Source: Streptomyces sp. yr375 (GTDB lineage Bacteria > Actinomycetota > Actinomycetes > Streptomycetales > Streptomycetaceae). Taken from it: a DNA stretch of 64,000 nucleotides. Shown in pieces: positions 45,218 to 53,542 of the stretch (position 1 is the stretch's first letter; each line of letters starts with the position of its first letter). Under the pieces are notes generated by a model, which worked only from the letters and a program-made list of their open reading frames with translations, was not told where the DNA came from and searched no databases. The DNA lies in the NCBI RefSeq assembly GCF_900110755.1, contig NZ_FOFF01000040.1, forward strand, positions 1-64,000, in the 5' to 3' direction. Made by a program: the position numbers and the translations under genes.

Positions 45218-47614
45218 TCAGGCGGTTGCCGCGGCCGGTTCCGCTCGTAGCCAGTGGTCGTCCGTCGTCCAGCCGGTGAGGAGTCGGCCGGTGCCCTCGT
45301 CCGGGCGGCCGCCGTCGGCGACCTGGTGGAGTCCGGTCAGGGCGGGGATCAGGCGGGCTGCCACGTGGGCGGGGTGGCGGGTGAGTTCCTCGGGCAGCCA
45401 GGCCAGGGTGCGGGCCCGCTCGGCGGGGGTGCACAGGGACAGGTGGAACAGCAGGTGCCGCCAGGCGTAGGCCACGTCCTTGATCGTGCTCAGCGGGCGC
45501 GGGTTTGCGTGCAGGCGGGTGGTCAGCCGGCACACGGTGACGAAGCAGCGGCGGGCCAGTTCCGCCCAGCCCGCGGCCGGGGCGATGCCGACGCGGTGGA
45601 CCAGCGTGGCCAGGTTGTGCGTGGTGAGGATCTGCGCCTGCTCGATCACCGTGCCGTTCGCGGCGGGTGACCCGTAGCCGTGCCCCCACCGGGACGCGGC
45701 GGTGCCGGCCCGCTCGGCGCACAGCTTCGCGAACCCGGGCGAGGTTCGGGCTCCGTACGACCGCGCCAGGGCCTCGCCGGTCTCGACGATCGCCAGGTTG
45801 CGGACGGCCCGGTAGTCGATGCCGTAGTAGCGCTCGTAGAGGGAGCCGCCGCCCAGGAGTTCGGCCGCGATCCGGGCCGCGACGAGGAACTTCGGGGTGA
45901 ACGTGCCCATGAAGATGTCCGCGGCCAGCTCCTCGACCATGGGCGCGCCCAGCTCGGCCTGGCGGGCCAGGACGGACAGTTCGCGGATCAGGGGGTTGGG
46001 CAGGAGGGTGCCGGGGAAGGCCTGCACGGCCAGTTCGCCCAGGTGGCGCAGCGCGAGCGCCGACACCTCGCCGGCCTCACCTGCCTCGCCCGCCGCGCCG
46101 GTGATCCGCTGTCCGGCCACGGCCCGTACCCACGGCAGTTCCTCCGCCCGTACCTGGCGCTGGAGGTTGAGCAGGAGCAGCGAACGGCGGCCGGCGAACG
46201 CCCGGTGGTGGGCTGCCGCCAGTGTGCGCAGGGCCGGGTCGGGGTAGGCCTGCGCGGTGGTGACGGCGACGAGTTGCGGTACGAGTTCGGCCAGCACCTC
46301 CGCCGAGGGCACGACCCCGCGCTCCACCAGCGTGCCGAGGGGCGCGCTCAGCGCGGCCTCGACGGGGCGGCGGACCCCGGCCGGGACCGCCGCGCCCACG
46401 GGCAGCCCGGTGACCAGGGCTTCGTCCTCGCTCACCGGGGCGAGCAGCGGGGCGATCTCGGCCACGCCGGTGTCCTGCTCGAGTCCGGTCAGTCGGCCCA
46501 GCACCAGTTGGGCCAGCGCGTGGTGCGAGGGCAGCGCGGCCTGGGCGGCCTGCTCGCGGCGCAGCGCCTGAAGTTCCGCCGAGCCGGGCAGCCCGCGTCG
46601 CCGCACCATGGACGCGACGGCGTGCCGCAGCAGTCCGAGCCTGCGCGCGTCCAACTCCCGCCCGGCGACGGTCTCCTCCAGTGCTCCGCGCAGGATCGCG
46701 AGGTTCTCCTTCGGCTTGCGGTGCTTGGTGCAGAGGGTGTGACGGCGGGCCAGGTCGCGGTAGCGGAGCAGCAGTTCGGCACTGCGCTCGTGCCAGGCAG
46801 GGTCGGGGACGCGCGTCCACACCAGGGCCGATCGCTCCGGCAGTTCACCGCCGCCGGTCTTGTCGGGGGCCTCGTCGATTGTCTGGTCGGCGGTCTTCAG
46901 CCAGTGGGCGAGGAGTTCGTCGCCGAAGGGCTGCCAGACGGCCAGGGCCTCCCGCTGTGTCTCCACGGCCTGGTTGACGCGTCGTCGTACGAGGGTGTCG
47001 CCGGCCTCGGCGACGGTTCGCCGGTGCACCGCGTCGGCGTCGGGCGCCGGGTGGGTCGTCGGGCGCGGCGCGAACCGCAGTCGCCCCGCGAACGGCGCGA
47101 GTTCCTCGACGAGCGCGAGCGCCGCGTCCGTCTCGCCGGCCCGGGCCAGCCAGGCCACGGTGAGCAGGGCGGCCTCCTCGGGGACGGTGACCTCGTACCG
47201 TCCGCTGTCGAGGAGGTCGTAGAGCTGCGCGAGCCCGGCCTCGGACAGCCAGTGCGCGAACAGCGCCCGTCGGTCCTGCGGTACTCCGGCGCGGCGCGCG
47301 GCCTCGGTCTCGTACGCCGTCAGGGGGCCGCCGGCGCTCGGTTCGCCGGTGGCGAAGCCGCCGCGGAGCACCTCGGGGGTGACCCACGCGGGCAGTCCCT
47401 TGACGGGGGTGCGGGAGCCGATGGCGAGCAGCCCGTTCGCCATGCCGGCCAGCACGGACCGCCAGGCATGCTGCCGTTGCGCGGCCCGGTGGCGGGTGTC
47501 GGGGTCGTCGTGGGTGAGCGCGGTCCGGAGCGCCGCGGCCAGTTGGCCGGAGGCGTAGCCCGGGTTCGCCTGGGCGGGATGCTGCTGGTCAGTGTCGTCG
47601 TTCATAGCCGGCAT
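45218..47614 (-). CDS. Large uncharacterised protein with tRNA-like leader
   Basis: A 798-residue (795 from the second ATG at 47605) mostly helical, Leu/Ala/Arg-rich protein that I cannot assign. There is no signal peptide or transmembrane helix. Segments such as ERSAELLLRYRDLARRHTLC, TKHRKPKENLAILRGALEET and HNLATLVHRVGIAPAAGWAE suggest alpha-helical repeats. It has occasionally been labelled a regulator in related genomes, but no DNA-binding motif is evident. The first ATG lies inside the 3' acceptor strand of a tRNA-like element (47608-47679); the second comes 3 bases after it. GGAGG occurs in the element's variable loop. It is convergent with the second bkd cluster. Confidence 0.85.
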   Translation of the reverse strand: MPAMNDDTDQQHPAQANPGYASGQLAAALRTALTHDDPDTRHRAAQRQHAWRSVLAGMANGLLAIGSRTPVKGLPAWVTPEVLRGGFATGEPSAGGPLTAYETEAARRAGVPQDRRALFAHWLSEAGLAQLYDLLDSGRYEVTVPEEAALLTVAWLARAGETDAALALVEELAPFAGRLRFAPRPTTHPAPDADAVHRRTVAEAGDTLVRRRVNQAVETQREALAVWQPFGDELLAHWLKTADQTIDEAPDKTGGGELPERSALVWTRVPDPAWHERSAELLLRYRDLARRHTLCTKHRKPKENLAILRGALEETVAGRELDARRLGLLRHAVASMVRRRGLPGSAELQALRREQAAQAALPSHHALAQLVLGRLTGLEQDTGVAEIAPLLAPVSEDEALVTGLPVGAAVPAGVRRPVEAALSAPLGTLVERGVVPSAEVLAELVPQLVAVTTAQAYPDPALRTLAAAHHRAFAGRRSLLLLNLQRQVRAEELPWVRAVAGQRITGAAGEAGEAGEVSALALRHLGELAVQAFPGTLLPNPLIRELSVLARQAELGAPMVEELAADIFMGTFTPKFLVAARIAAELLGGGSLYERYYGIDYRAVRNLAIVETGEALARSYGARTSPGFAKLCAERAGTAASRWGHGYGSPAANGTVIEQAQILTTHNLATLVHRVGIAPAAGWAELARRCFVTVCRLTTRLHANPRPLSTIKDVAYAWRHLLFHLSLCTPAERARTLAWLPEELTRHPAHVAARLIPALTGLHQVADGGRPDEGTGRLLTGWTTDDHWLRAEPAAATA

Positions 47615-47679
47615 GGCGGGTGCTGCCCCCGCGCCCTCCGGGTGGAGAGCCCGGTGCTCTGCTGCTGAGCTGCACGCCG
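47608..47679 (-). ncRNA. tRNA-like element 2 (anticodon position CUC)
   Basis: On the minus strand a complete cloverleaf folds: acceptor CGGCGTG/CATGCCG (one G-U), D-stem GCTC/GAGC, anticodon stem CCGGG/CCCGG with loop CTCTCCA, variable AGGGC, T-stem GCGGG/CCCGC, discriminator G, 72 nt. But the D-loop (AGCAGCA) lacks GG and the T-loop (GGCAGCA) lacks TTC, so the normal tRNA elbow cannot form. No CCA is encoded. Its 3' end contains the first possible start codon of the 798-residue gene. It could be a tRNA mimic in the mRNA leader, a decayed tRNA, or an unusual tRNA. Confidence 0.7.
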
Positions 47680-47684
47680 ATGAG

Positions 47685-47757
47685 CCGACGTGGCAGGTTC
47701 CGCCCCTGCGCCCTCCGGATCCGAAGTCCGGCGCTCTGGCTACTGAGCTACACGTCG
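47685..47757 (-). ncRNA. tRNA-like element 1 (anticodon position UCG)
   Basis: A 73 nt cloverleaf, 5 bases upstream of element 2: acceptor CGACGTG/CACGTCG (perfect), D-stem GCTC/GAGC, anticodon stem CCGGA/TCCGG with loop CTTCGGA, variable AGGGC, T-stem GCAGG/CCTGC, discriminator G. The D-loop AGTAGCCA lacks GG and the T-loop GGCGGAA lacks TTC. Compared with element 2, the acceptor, anticodon and T stems each show a paired change that keeps base pairing, evidence that the RNA fold has been selected. Confidence 0.7.
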
Positions 47758-47807
47758 ATGTGAGGTGACGCTAGACGCCGAACGGGTGACCGTACAACCG
47801 GGTTTCG

Positions 47808-49121
47808 TTACGCCGGTACGTGCACCGTTTCCACCCGGCTCGCCACCAGCCGCTCGCGTTCGCGGCGGGCCGCCCGCTTGCGCAGGCGCAGGATCTGGCT
47901 GACGCCGAGCGCCTGGAGGACGAAGACGCAGGAGAAGGCGATCGTGTAGTCGTCGCCGGTGGCGTCGAGCAGGACGCCGACCGCGAAGAGCGTCGTCATG
48001 GACGCCACGAAACCGCCCATGTTGGTGATTCCGGAGGCGGTGCCTTGACGCTCGGGCGGGTTGGCGGGGCGGGCGAAGTCGAAGCCGAGCATGGAGGCGG
48101 GGCCGCACGCGCCCAGCACGGCGCAGAGCGTCACGAGCAGCCACATCGGTGCCGGCTCGCCGGGGTAGGCCAGCGTGGCCGCCCACATCAGGGCCGTCGC
48201 GCCCACCGTGCCGAGGGCCAGCGGCAGCCGCGCCCCGTGGTGGCGGGCGACGATCTGGCCGTAGACCAGGCCCACGACCATGTTGGACAGCACCACCAGG
48301 GTGAGAAGCTCGCCGGCCGTCGCCCGCGACAGGCCCTGGGCCTGCACCAGGAACGGCAGGCCCCACAGGAGCAGGAACACCATCGCCGGGAACTGGGTGG
48401 TGAAGTGCACCCACAGGCCCAGCCGGGTCCCCGGCTCGCGCCAGGACGCGGCGATCTGACGGCGGACGTATGCCGCGCCCTGGTGCGGGAACGGCGCGGG
48501 CTCGTGACCCTCGGGGTGGTCCTTCAGGAAGAGCAGGACGAGGACCAGGACCACCGCTCCGGCCACCGCGCTGCCCGCGAAGGCGGCCGTCCAGCCGACG
48601 CTGTGCAGCAGGCGGGCCAGGACGAGCGTCGAGATCAGGTTGCCCGCCATGCCGGCCAGGCCCGCCATCTGGGCGACCATCGGCCCGCGCCGCGCCGGGA
48701 ACCACTTGGTGCCCAGCCGCAGCACGCTGATGAACGTCATCGCGTCGCCGCAGCCGAGCAGCGCGCGGGAGGCGAGGGCGGTGCCGTAGGACGGGGAGAA
48801 GGCGAAGCCGAGCTGGCCGGCCGTGAACAGCACGATGCCGATGGTCAGCACCTTCTTGGTGCCGAGCCGGTCGACCAGCAGGCCCACCGGTATCTGCATG
48901 CCCGCGTAGACCAGGAGCTGGAGGATCGAGAAGGTGGACAGGGCCGAGGCGTTCACCTGGAAGCGGGCGGCGGCGTCGAGGCCGGCCACCCCCAGCGACG
49001 TACGGAAGATGACCGCGACGAAGTAGACCGAGACGCCGATCCCCCAGACGGCCATCGCGCGCCGGCCGCCCGGCGGGTCACCCGGAAGGGTGGAGTTCAC
49101 GCGGCGCGAGCCGGCGCTCAT
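47808..49121 (-). CDS. MFS transporter
   Basis: A 437-residue major facilitator with about twelve membrane helices. The loop 2-3 motif GLLVDRLGTKKVLTIGIVLF matches the MFS A-motif, and SRALLGCGDAMTFISVLRLG resembles nitrate/sugar-phosphate-type MFS subgroups. Substrate unknown. It overlaps the stop of the upstream GntR gene by 4 bp, so both are co-translated and the regulator probably controls the transporter. Confidence 0.9.
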   Translation of the reverse strand: MSAGSRRVNSTLPGDPPGGRRAMAVWGIGVSVYFVAVIFRTSLGVAGLDAAARFQVNASALSTFSILQLLVYAGMQIPVGLLVDRLGTKKVLTIGIVLFTAGQLGFAFSPSYGTALASRALLGCGDAMTFISVLRLGTKWFPARRGPMVAQMAGLAGMAGNLISTLVLARLLHSVGWTAAFAGSAVAGAVVLVLVLLFLKDHPEGHEPAPFPHQGAAYVRRQIAASWREPGTRLGLWVHFTTQFPAMVFLLLWGLPFLVQAQGLSRATAGELLTLVVLSNMVVGLVYGQIVARHHGARLPLALGTVGATALMWAATLAYPGEPAPMWLLVTLCAVLGACGPASMLGFDFARPANPPERQGTASGITNMGGFVASMTTLFAVGVLLDATGDDYTIAFSCVFVLQALGVSQILRLRKRAARRERERLVASRVETVHVPA

Positions 49122-49828
49122 CGGACCTCACCGCGCGCCAGGTGCGAGAACCAGCCGACGTGCCGGTGCACGATCTCGACGGCCGCCTCCGCGTCGCCGG
49201 AGCGCAGCGCGTGGAGGATCTCCTCGTGCTCGGTGAGCGTCTTGGCGATCCGGTCGGGGTGGGAGTGCATGACGGCGACGCCCATCCGCAGTTGCCGGTC
49301 GCGGAGTTGGTCGTACAGCCGGGACAGGATCGCGTTGCCGCCGCTGCGGACGATCTCCGCGTGGAAGCAGCGGTCCGTCACCGCGGCCGCCGCCAGATCG
49401 CCGGCCGCCGCCTGCTCCTTCTGCTGTGCGAGCAGTTCCTCCAGGCGGGCGATGAGACCGGGGGGCGCGGGGACGGCCTTGCGCGCCGCGTGCTCCTCGA
49501 CCAGCAGGCGGGTCTCCACGACGTCCGCGATCTCCTGAGCGGAGACCGGCAGGACCATGGCGCCCTTCTTCGGGTAGAGCTTGATCAGCCCCTCCACCTC
49601 CAGGCGCAGCAGCGCCTCCCGTACCGGTGTGCGCGAGACCCCCACGGCCTCGGCGAGTTCCCCCTCGGTGAGGAGGGTGCCGCCCTCGTAGCGGCGGTCC
49701 AGGACGCCCTGTTTGACGTGGGCGTACACGCGGTCGGCGGCGGGCGGCTGCTTGACGGGGGCGGGGGCCGGCGAGGGGGTGGCGGTGGGGGCGGCGGTAG
49801 CGGGGGCGGGCGGGGCGGACGATGGCAT
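49118..49828 (-). CDS. GntR-family regulator, FCD (FadR) subgroup
   Basis: A 236-residue regulator. The winged helix-turn-helix is LTEGELAEAVGVSRTPVREA followed by LLRLEVEGLIKLYPKKGAMV. The C-terminal FCD domain (about 115-225) carries the metal/ligand His pattern including HSHPDRIAKTLTEHEEILHA. The ATG at 49828 (MPSSAPPA) is 5' to a Pro/Ala-rich lead and I prefer it to the longer frame, which would need an upstream GTG/TTG with no ribosome site. The upstream GATACAACGCGTACGCATC has an 8 bp palindrome (49849-49856) that could be an operator. Confidence 0.9.
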   Translation of the reverse strand: MPSSAPPAPATAAPTATPSPAPAPVKQPPAADRVYAHVKQGVLDRRYEGGTLLTEGELAEAVGVSRTPVREALLRLEVEGLIKLYPKKGAMVLPVSAQEIADVVETRLLVEEHAARKAVPAPPGLIARLEELLAQQKEQAAAGDLAAAAVTDRCFHAEIVRSGGNAILSRLYDQLRDRQLRMGVAVMHSHPDRIAKTLTEHEEILHALRSGDAEAAVEIVHRHVGWFSHLARGEVR

Positions 49829-50032
49829 GTCCACAGGATAGATACAACGCGTACGCATCGGGGGGCGGGTCCATATTTCGGGACCGTCGGACGTGGTGCG
49901 CGAGGCCGGTGGCGGTGTCGTGCGGGGCCGGTGACTGGGGCAGATGCCAGCGGCAGGTAAGGGCATTCCCAAGTAATCGGAAATTCGGTCCAGCAAGCGC
50001 ACAACTTTCTGTGCTACTTACGTGTCACACAC

Positions 50033-51010
50033 GTGCGGCCCCTTTTTTCTTTCCCCCTCCAACTCGGCCGCATCGCAGGGGCATTCGACGTAATCGGGGT
50101 ATTTCAGTTGATAACCGCCACCAAGGGCATTCGAGTCCGCAGGGCCGCATCCGTCGCCGTCACCGTCGGCGCAGTGCTCGCGACCGGAGCCCTCACCGCG
50201 GCACCCGCACAAGCCGTCACGACGCCCACGATCGCCGCCAAGACCGGCTACGTGATGAACAACGCGAACGGTGCCGCCCTGTACAACAAGGGCATGGACA
50301 CCAAGCTGTCCACCGGTTCCACCACCAAGGTCATGACGGCGAACGTGGTGCTGTCGCAGGCCAACCTCAACCTTGACGCCAAGGTCACCATCGTGAAGGC
50401 GTACAGCGACTACATCGTCAAGAACAACGCGTCGTCCGCCCGGCTGATCGTCGGCGACAAGGTCACCGTGCGTCAGCTTCTCTACGGGCTGATGCTGCCG
50501 TCCGGCTGTGACGCCGCGTTCGCCCTGGCCGACAAGTTCGGCACGGGCACGACGCAGGCCGCGCGCGTGAAGAGCTTCATCGCCAAGATGAACGCCAAGG
50601 CCAAGACGCTCGGCATGACGAACACCAAGTTCGACTCGTTCGACGGCATCGGCAACGGCGCGAACTACTCGACGGCCAAGGACCTGACGAAGCTCGCCAG
50701 CAACTCGCTGAAGAGCGCCAACTTCCGGGCGATCGTCAAGACGAAGTCGTACACCGCCAAGACCATCACCAAGACCGGTTCCATCCGCACCATGGGTGCC
50801 TGGACCAACACCAACACGCTGCTGAGCAGCTACAGCGGCGCCATCGGCGTGAAGACGGGCTCCGGCCCGGAGGCGAAGTACTGCCTCGTCTTCGCCGCCA
50901 CCCGCGGCACCAAGACCGTCGTGGGCACGGTGCTGGCCTCCACCAACGCGACGGTGCGCTCCGCCGACGCGACGAAGCTGCTGAACTACGGCTTCGCCAA
51001 GCTCGGCTGA
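50033..51010 (+). CDS. D-alanyl-D-alanine carboxypeptidase (S11 penicillin-binding protein)
   Basis: An exported serine peptidase of up to 325 residues. The signal peptide ends TGALTAAPAQA. Catalytic motifs are STTKVM (nucleophile Ser), SGC in LMLPSGCDAAFALADKFG and KTGSGPEAKY. It would trim the terminal D-Ala of peptidoglycan stems. The family C-terminal beta domain is absent, so it is a short form. The start is uncertain: GTG at 50033 has no ribosome site, and a TTG near 50109 would give a more usual signal peptide. Confidence 0.9.
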   Translation: MRPLFSFPLQLGRIAGAFDVIGVFQLITATKGIRVRRAASVAVTVGAVLATGALTAAPAQAVTTPTIAAKTGYVMNNANGAALYNKGMDTKLSTGSTTKVMTANVVLSQANLNLDAKVTIVKAYSDYIVKNNASSARLIVGDKVTVRQLLYGLMLPSGCDAAFALADKFGTGTTQAARVKSFIAKMNAKAKTLGMTNTKFDSFDGIGNGANYSTAKDLTKLASNSLKSANFRAIVKTKSYTAKTITKTGSIRTMGAWTNTNTLLSSYSGAIGVKTGSGPEAKYCLVFAATRGTKTVVGTVLASTNATVRSADATKLLNYGFAKLG

Positions 51011-51090
51011 CGTTCGAAGCTCGGCTGACGTTCGCGCGTCAACCTGTAGTACCTGAGTGCCTGTAGTACCTGTAGTACCTGTAGTGCCTG
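50999..51090. repeat. Nested tandem duplications after the carboxypeptidase gene
   Basis: The 18 bp unit AAGCTCGGCTGACGTTCG, which contains the stop codon, is duplicated exactly (50999-51016, 51017-51034). It is followed at 51043-51090 by degenerate copies of CCTGTAGTA. Both precede the terminator. Confidence 0.9.
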
Positions 51091-51092
51091 AG

Positions 51093-51129
51093 GAACGGGC
51101 CCGTCGTGATCCACACGACGGGCCCGTTC
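51093..51129. terminator. Bidirectional terminator
   Basis: A perfect 16 bp stem GAACGGGCCCGTCGTG with a 5-base loop between convergent genes; its right arm touches the stop codon of the MDMPI gene. Confidence 0.92.
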
Positions 51130-51953
51130 TACTTGGTGACCGCGAAGTTGCGCAGGATCGCCGCCGTCAGCTCCGGTTCGCCCTCCGCCTTCACGCGGTC
51201 CGCGACCGCCTCCGCCGTCACCCGGCCGCAGGCCAGCCGGACGTACGTCTCCCAGTCGAGGGCGAAGGCGGCGGCGGGGCCGAGCGCGGGGGCCGTCTCC
51301 AGGGTGCCGCGGCCGGCCATGTCGACGCGGATCGTGCGCAGGAACTCGATCGGGCCGTGCACGTCGAAGACGACCGCGGAGCTGCGCGGGGCGTCGGCCT
51401 TCTCGGCGACGACCGCCGGGAGCTCGGCGAGCAGCTCGTCACGGGCGATGTGCGCGCCGGGGGAGTCGAGGTTGCCGGGGCGGCCGAGGGCGGCGCGCAG
51501 GTCCTGCTCGTGCACCCACACGTTGAACGCGTGCAGGCGCATGGACTCCTCGAGCGTGAGCGTGGTGCTGAGCGGACCGCGCACCATCGCGGTGGGCTGC
51601 CGCGACTCGTTGCGCAGTTGGCGGTTGCGGCGGATGACCGTGTACTCCAGCTCGGACGTCATCTCCGGCGACGTGTGGTGACGGCGGACGTCGACCTGCA
51701 TCTCCATGTAGCGCTGGAGGTCGTTGGTGACGTGGAACAGGTCGCGCGGGAGGGAGTGGATGGGCCGCGGGTCGCCGTACATCTCGCAGTCCAGCCCGAT
51801 GACGTGCGACACGACGTCGCGCACCGACCAGCCCGGGCAGGGCGTCCTGCGGTTCCAGTCCGCCTCGACCAGGGGCTGCACGAGCTCGGATATCGCTTCG
51901 ATGGAGTGGGTCCAGGCGTCGGCGTAGGGCTGGAGGGTGGGATGCAGACTCAC
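51129..51953 (-). CDS. MDMPI-type (DinB-like) mycothiol-dependent enzyme family protein
   Basis: A 274-residue four-helix-bundle protein of the maleylpyruvate isomerase N-terminal family. The typical opening is WTHSIEAISELVQPLVEADW NRRTPCPGWSVRDVV, with the metal-type histidine in VVSHVIGLD, then LHAFNVWVHEQDLRAALGRP. Many such proteins use mycothiol, the actinobacterial thiol, but the substrate here is unknown. It is divergent from the nitrilase-type gene across 222 bp. Confidence 0.88.
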   Translation of the reverse strand: MSLHPTLQPYADAWTHSIEAISELVQPLVEADWNRRTPCPGWSVRDVVSHVIGLDCEMYGDPRPIHSLPRDLFHVTNDLQRYMEMQVDVRRHHTSPEMTSELEYTVIRRNRQLRNESRQPTAMVRGPLSTTLTLEESMRLHAFNVWVHEQDLRAALGRPGNLDSPGAHIARDELLAELPAVVAEKADAPRSSAVVFDVHGPIEFLRTIRVDMAGRGTLETAPALGPAAAFALDWETYVRLACGRVTAEAVADRVKAEGEPELTAAILRNFAVTK

Positions 51954-52175
51954 GGAAACGGGACCCCTCGGCGGTCGGTACTTCGGGTGGGCTGTGGCGG
52001 CGTTGCCAGCGGGAGGTGGCTGCTGTCGGCGGGTGTCTTGGAACGTCCCCAGTTCTCGGCTGCGCTCGAGGCTGGGGGGAACCCCAAGCTACGCTGCTGT
52101 GAGGCACCCCGGCAGTGCTTTCGTGTGACGATCGTAGGCCTGTGTGGACGACTCGAATGCCAGGACGGTGGTAGT

Positions 52176-52973
52176 GTGCGCGCCTCTGTGATCCAGATCG
52201 CCGTAGAAGACAGCGAATCGGTCGAATCGCGGCGGGTGCGGGTCGCCGCGCTGGTACGGGAACAGGCCGGTGCCGCCGACCTGGTGGTGCTGCCGGAGCT
52301 GTGGACGACCGGGGCGTTCGCCTACGAGCTGTTCGGCAGCGAGGCCGAGCCCCTGGAGGGGCCGACGTACGAGGCGATGGCCAAGGCCGCGAGCGACGCG
52401 GGCGTGTGGCTGCACGCGGGCTCGATCCCGGAACGGGACCCACGGGGCGCTCTCTACAACACGTCTCTCGTCTTCTCCCCCTCCGGTGAGCTGGTCGCCT
52501 CCTACCGCAAGATCCATCGCTTCGGCTTCGACAAGGGCGAGGCCGTGCTGATGGGCGCGGGCCAGGAACTGGTGACGGCCCGTCTCCCCGAGACCACCGT
52601 CGGCTTCGCCACCTGTTACGACCTCCGTTTCCCCGAGCTGTTCCGCGGTCTCGTCGACGCCGGCGCCGAGACCTTCGTGATCCCCGCAGGCTGGCCGGAG
52701 CGCCGCCGGGCGCACTGGACGCTGCTGGCTCAGGCGCGGGCGGTCGAGAACCAGGCGTTCGTGCTCGCATGTGGAACGGCCGGGACGCACGCCGGAGTTC
52801 CGCAGGCGGGTCACTCGATCGTGGTAGATCCGTGGGGCGAGGTGCTGGCGGAGGCGGGGTCGGGCGAGGAGATCCTGACGGTCGAGTTCGACCCGTCCCG
52901 CGTCGCCACGACCCGCGAGCAGTTCCCGGCCCTCAAGGACCGGATGCTGGGCCTGCACGCCCCGATCCGCTAG
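52176..52973 (+). CDS. Carbon-nitrogen hydrolase (nitrilase superfamily amidase)
   Basis: A 265-residue amidohydrolase. The Glu-Lys-Cys triad is seen in LVVLPELW (Glu), SYRKIHRFGF (Lys) and VGFATCYDLRFPE (Cys). These enzymes cleave small amides, for example omega-amides from transamination. I use GTG at 52176 (VRASVIQIAVEDS), where the family N-terminus begins; the long frame upstream is antisense to the MDMPI gene. The ribosome site is weak. Confidence 0.92.
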   Translation: MRASVIQIAVEDSESVESRRVRVAALVREQAGAADLVVLPELWTTGAFAYELFGSEAEPLEGPTYEAMAKAASDAGVWLHAGSIPERDPRGALYNTSLVFSPSGELVASYRKIHRFGFDKGEAVLMGAGQELVTARLPETTVGFATCYDLRFPELFRGLVDAGAETFVIPAGWPERRRAHWTLLAQARAVENQAFVLACGTAGTHAGVPQAGHSIVVDPWGEVLAEAGSGEEILTVEFDPSRVATTREQFPALKDRMLGLHAPIR

Positions 52974-53044
52974 CGCCGGCTCTCCGGCCCCTCCTGAGCC
53001 CTTATCAGCCCTGCCCAGCCCTTGTCAGTCCTGCTCGGTCCCGC

Positions 53045-53542
53045 TCAGTCGTCCTCCCGTTCCTTGTCGGCGAGGTGGATGACGCAGACGGCCACCGCGA
53101 TCAGCAGCGCCGGGTCGGCGTCCTCGCGGACGACGTCGACGCCGTAGGTCTCCCGTACGTGCAGTCGGCGCCGGGAGATGACGGCGAGCAGTTCGCCGTC
53201 GTACTCGACCGCGAACTCCCGGTCGAGGATCTTGCCGCTGACGTCGAGTTCGGTACGGCCGTCCGCCAGGGCCACCCGGTAGTGGTTGCGCAGCAGGGAG
53301 AGCCGTTTGCGGCGGATCGTCGCGAGCGGCTCACCGGACCGTTCGATCACCATCGTGTCCCGCAGGGCGAACATCTTCTGGCGGATGTCGATCAGAACCC
53401 GCCCCTGGGCGTCCTTCAGCTCGAACGTGTCCCGCAGCCGCATCGCCTTGCCGTCGACGAGGTACACCCTGGAGCCCCGGTCGTCCTCGATCCAGTAGTC
53501 GTCACCGAAGCCGAGGAGCCGGTCGCGCACGAGGAATCTCAT
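53045..53542 (-). CDS. LURP-one-related (tubby-like fold) protein
   Basis: A 165-residue protein. It opens MRFLVRDRLLGFGDDYWIED and continues as short beta strands (VYLVDGKAMRLRDTFELKDA, IERSGEPLATIRRKR), a pattern I recognise from LOR/LURP-one proteins, relatives of scramblases and tubby C-terminal domains. Function in bacteria is unknown; membrane lipid association is possible. Its first 41 bases overlap the end of the upstream regulator gene. Confidence 0.88.
   Translation of the reverse strand: MRFLVRDRLLGFGDDYWIEDDRGSRVYLVDGKAMRLRDTFELKDAQGRVLIDIRQKMFALRDTMVIERSGEPLATIRRKRLSLLRNHYRVALADGRTELDVSGKILDREFAVEYDGELLAVISRRRLHVRETYGVDVVREDADPALLIAVAVCVIHLADKEREDD

Noticed and set aside
49826..49834. 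DnaA box near the GntR start (ATGTCCACA)
   Set aside because: One mismatch, and the bases are also the start codon context; not convincing without neighbours.
52040..52100. Structured RNA around CTGGGGGGAACCCC upstream of the nitrilase-type gene
   Set aside because: This resembles a common GC-rich Streptomyces intergenic hairpin and shows no feature tied to the neighbouring genes.
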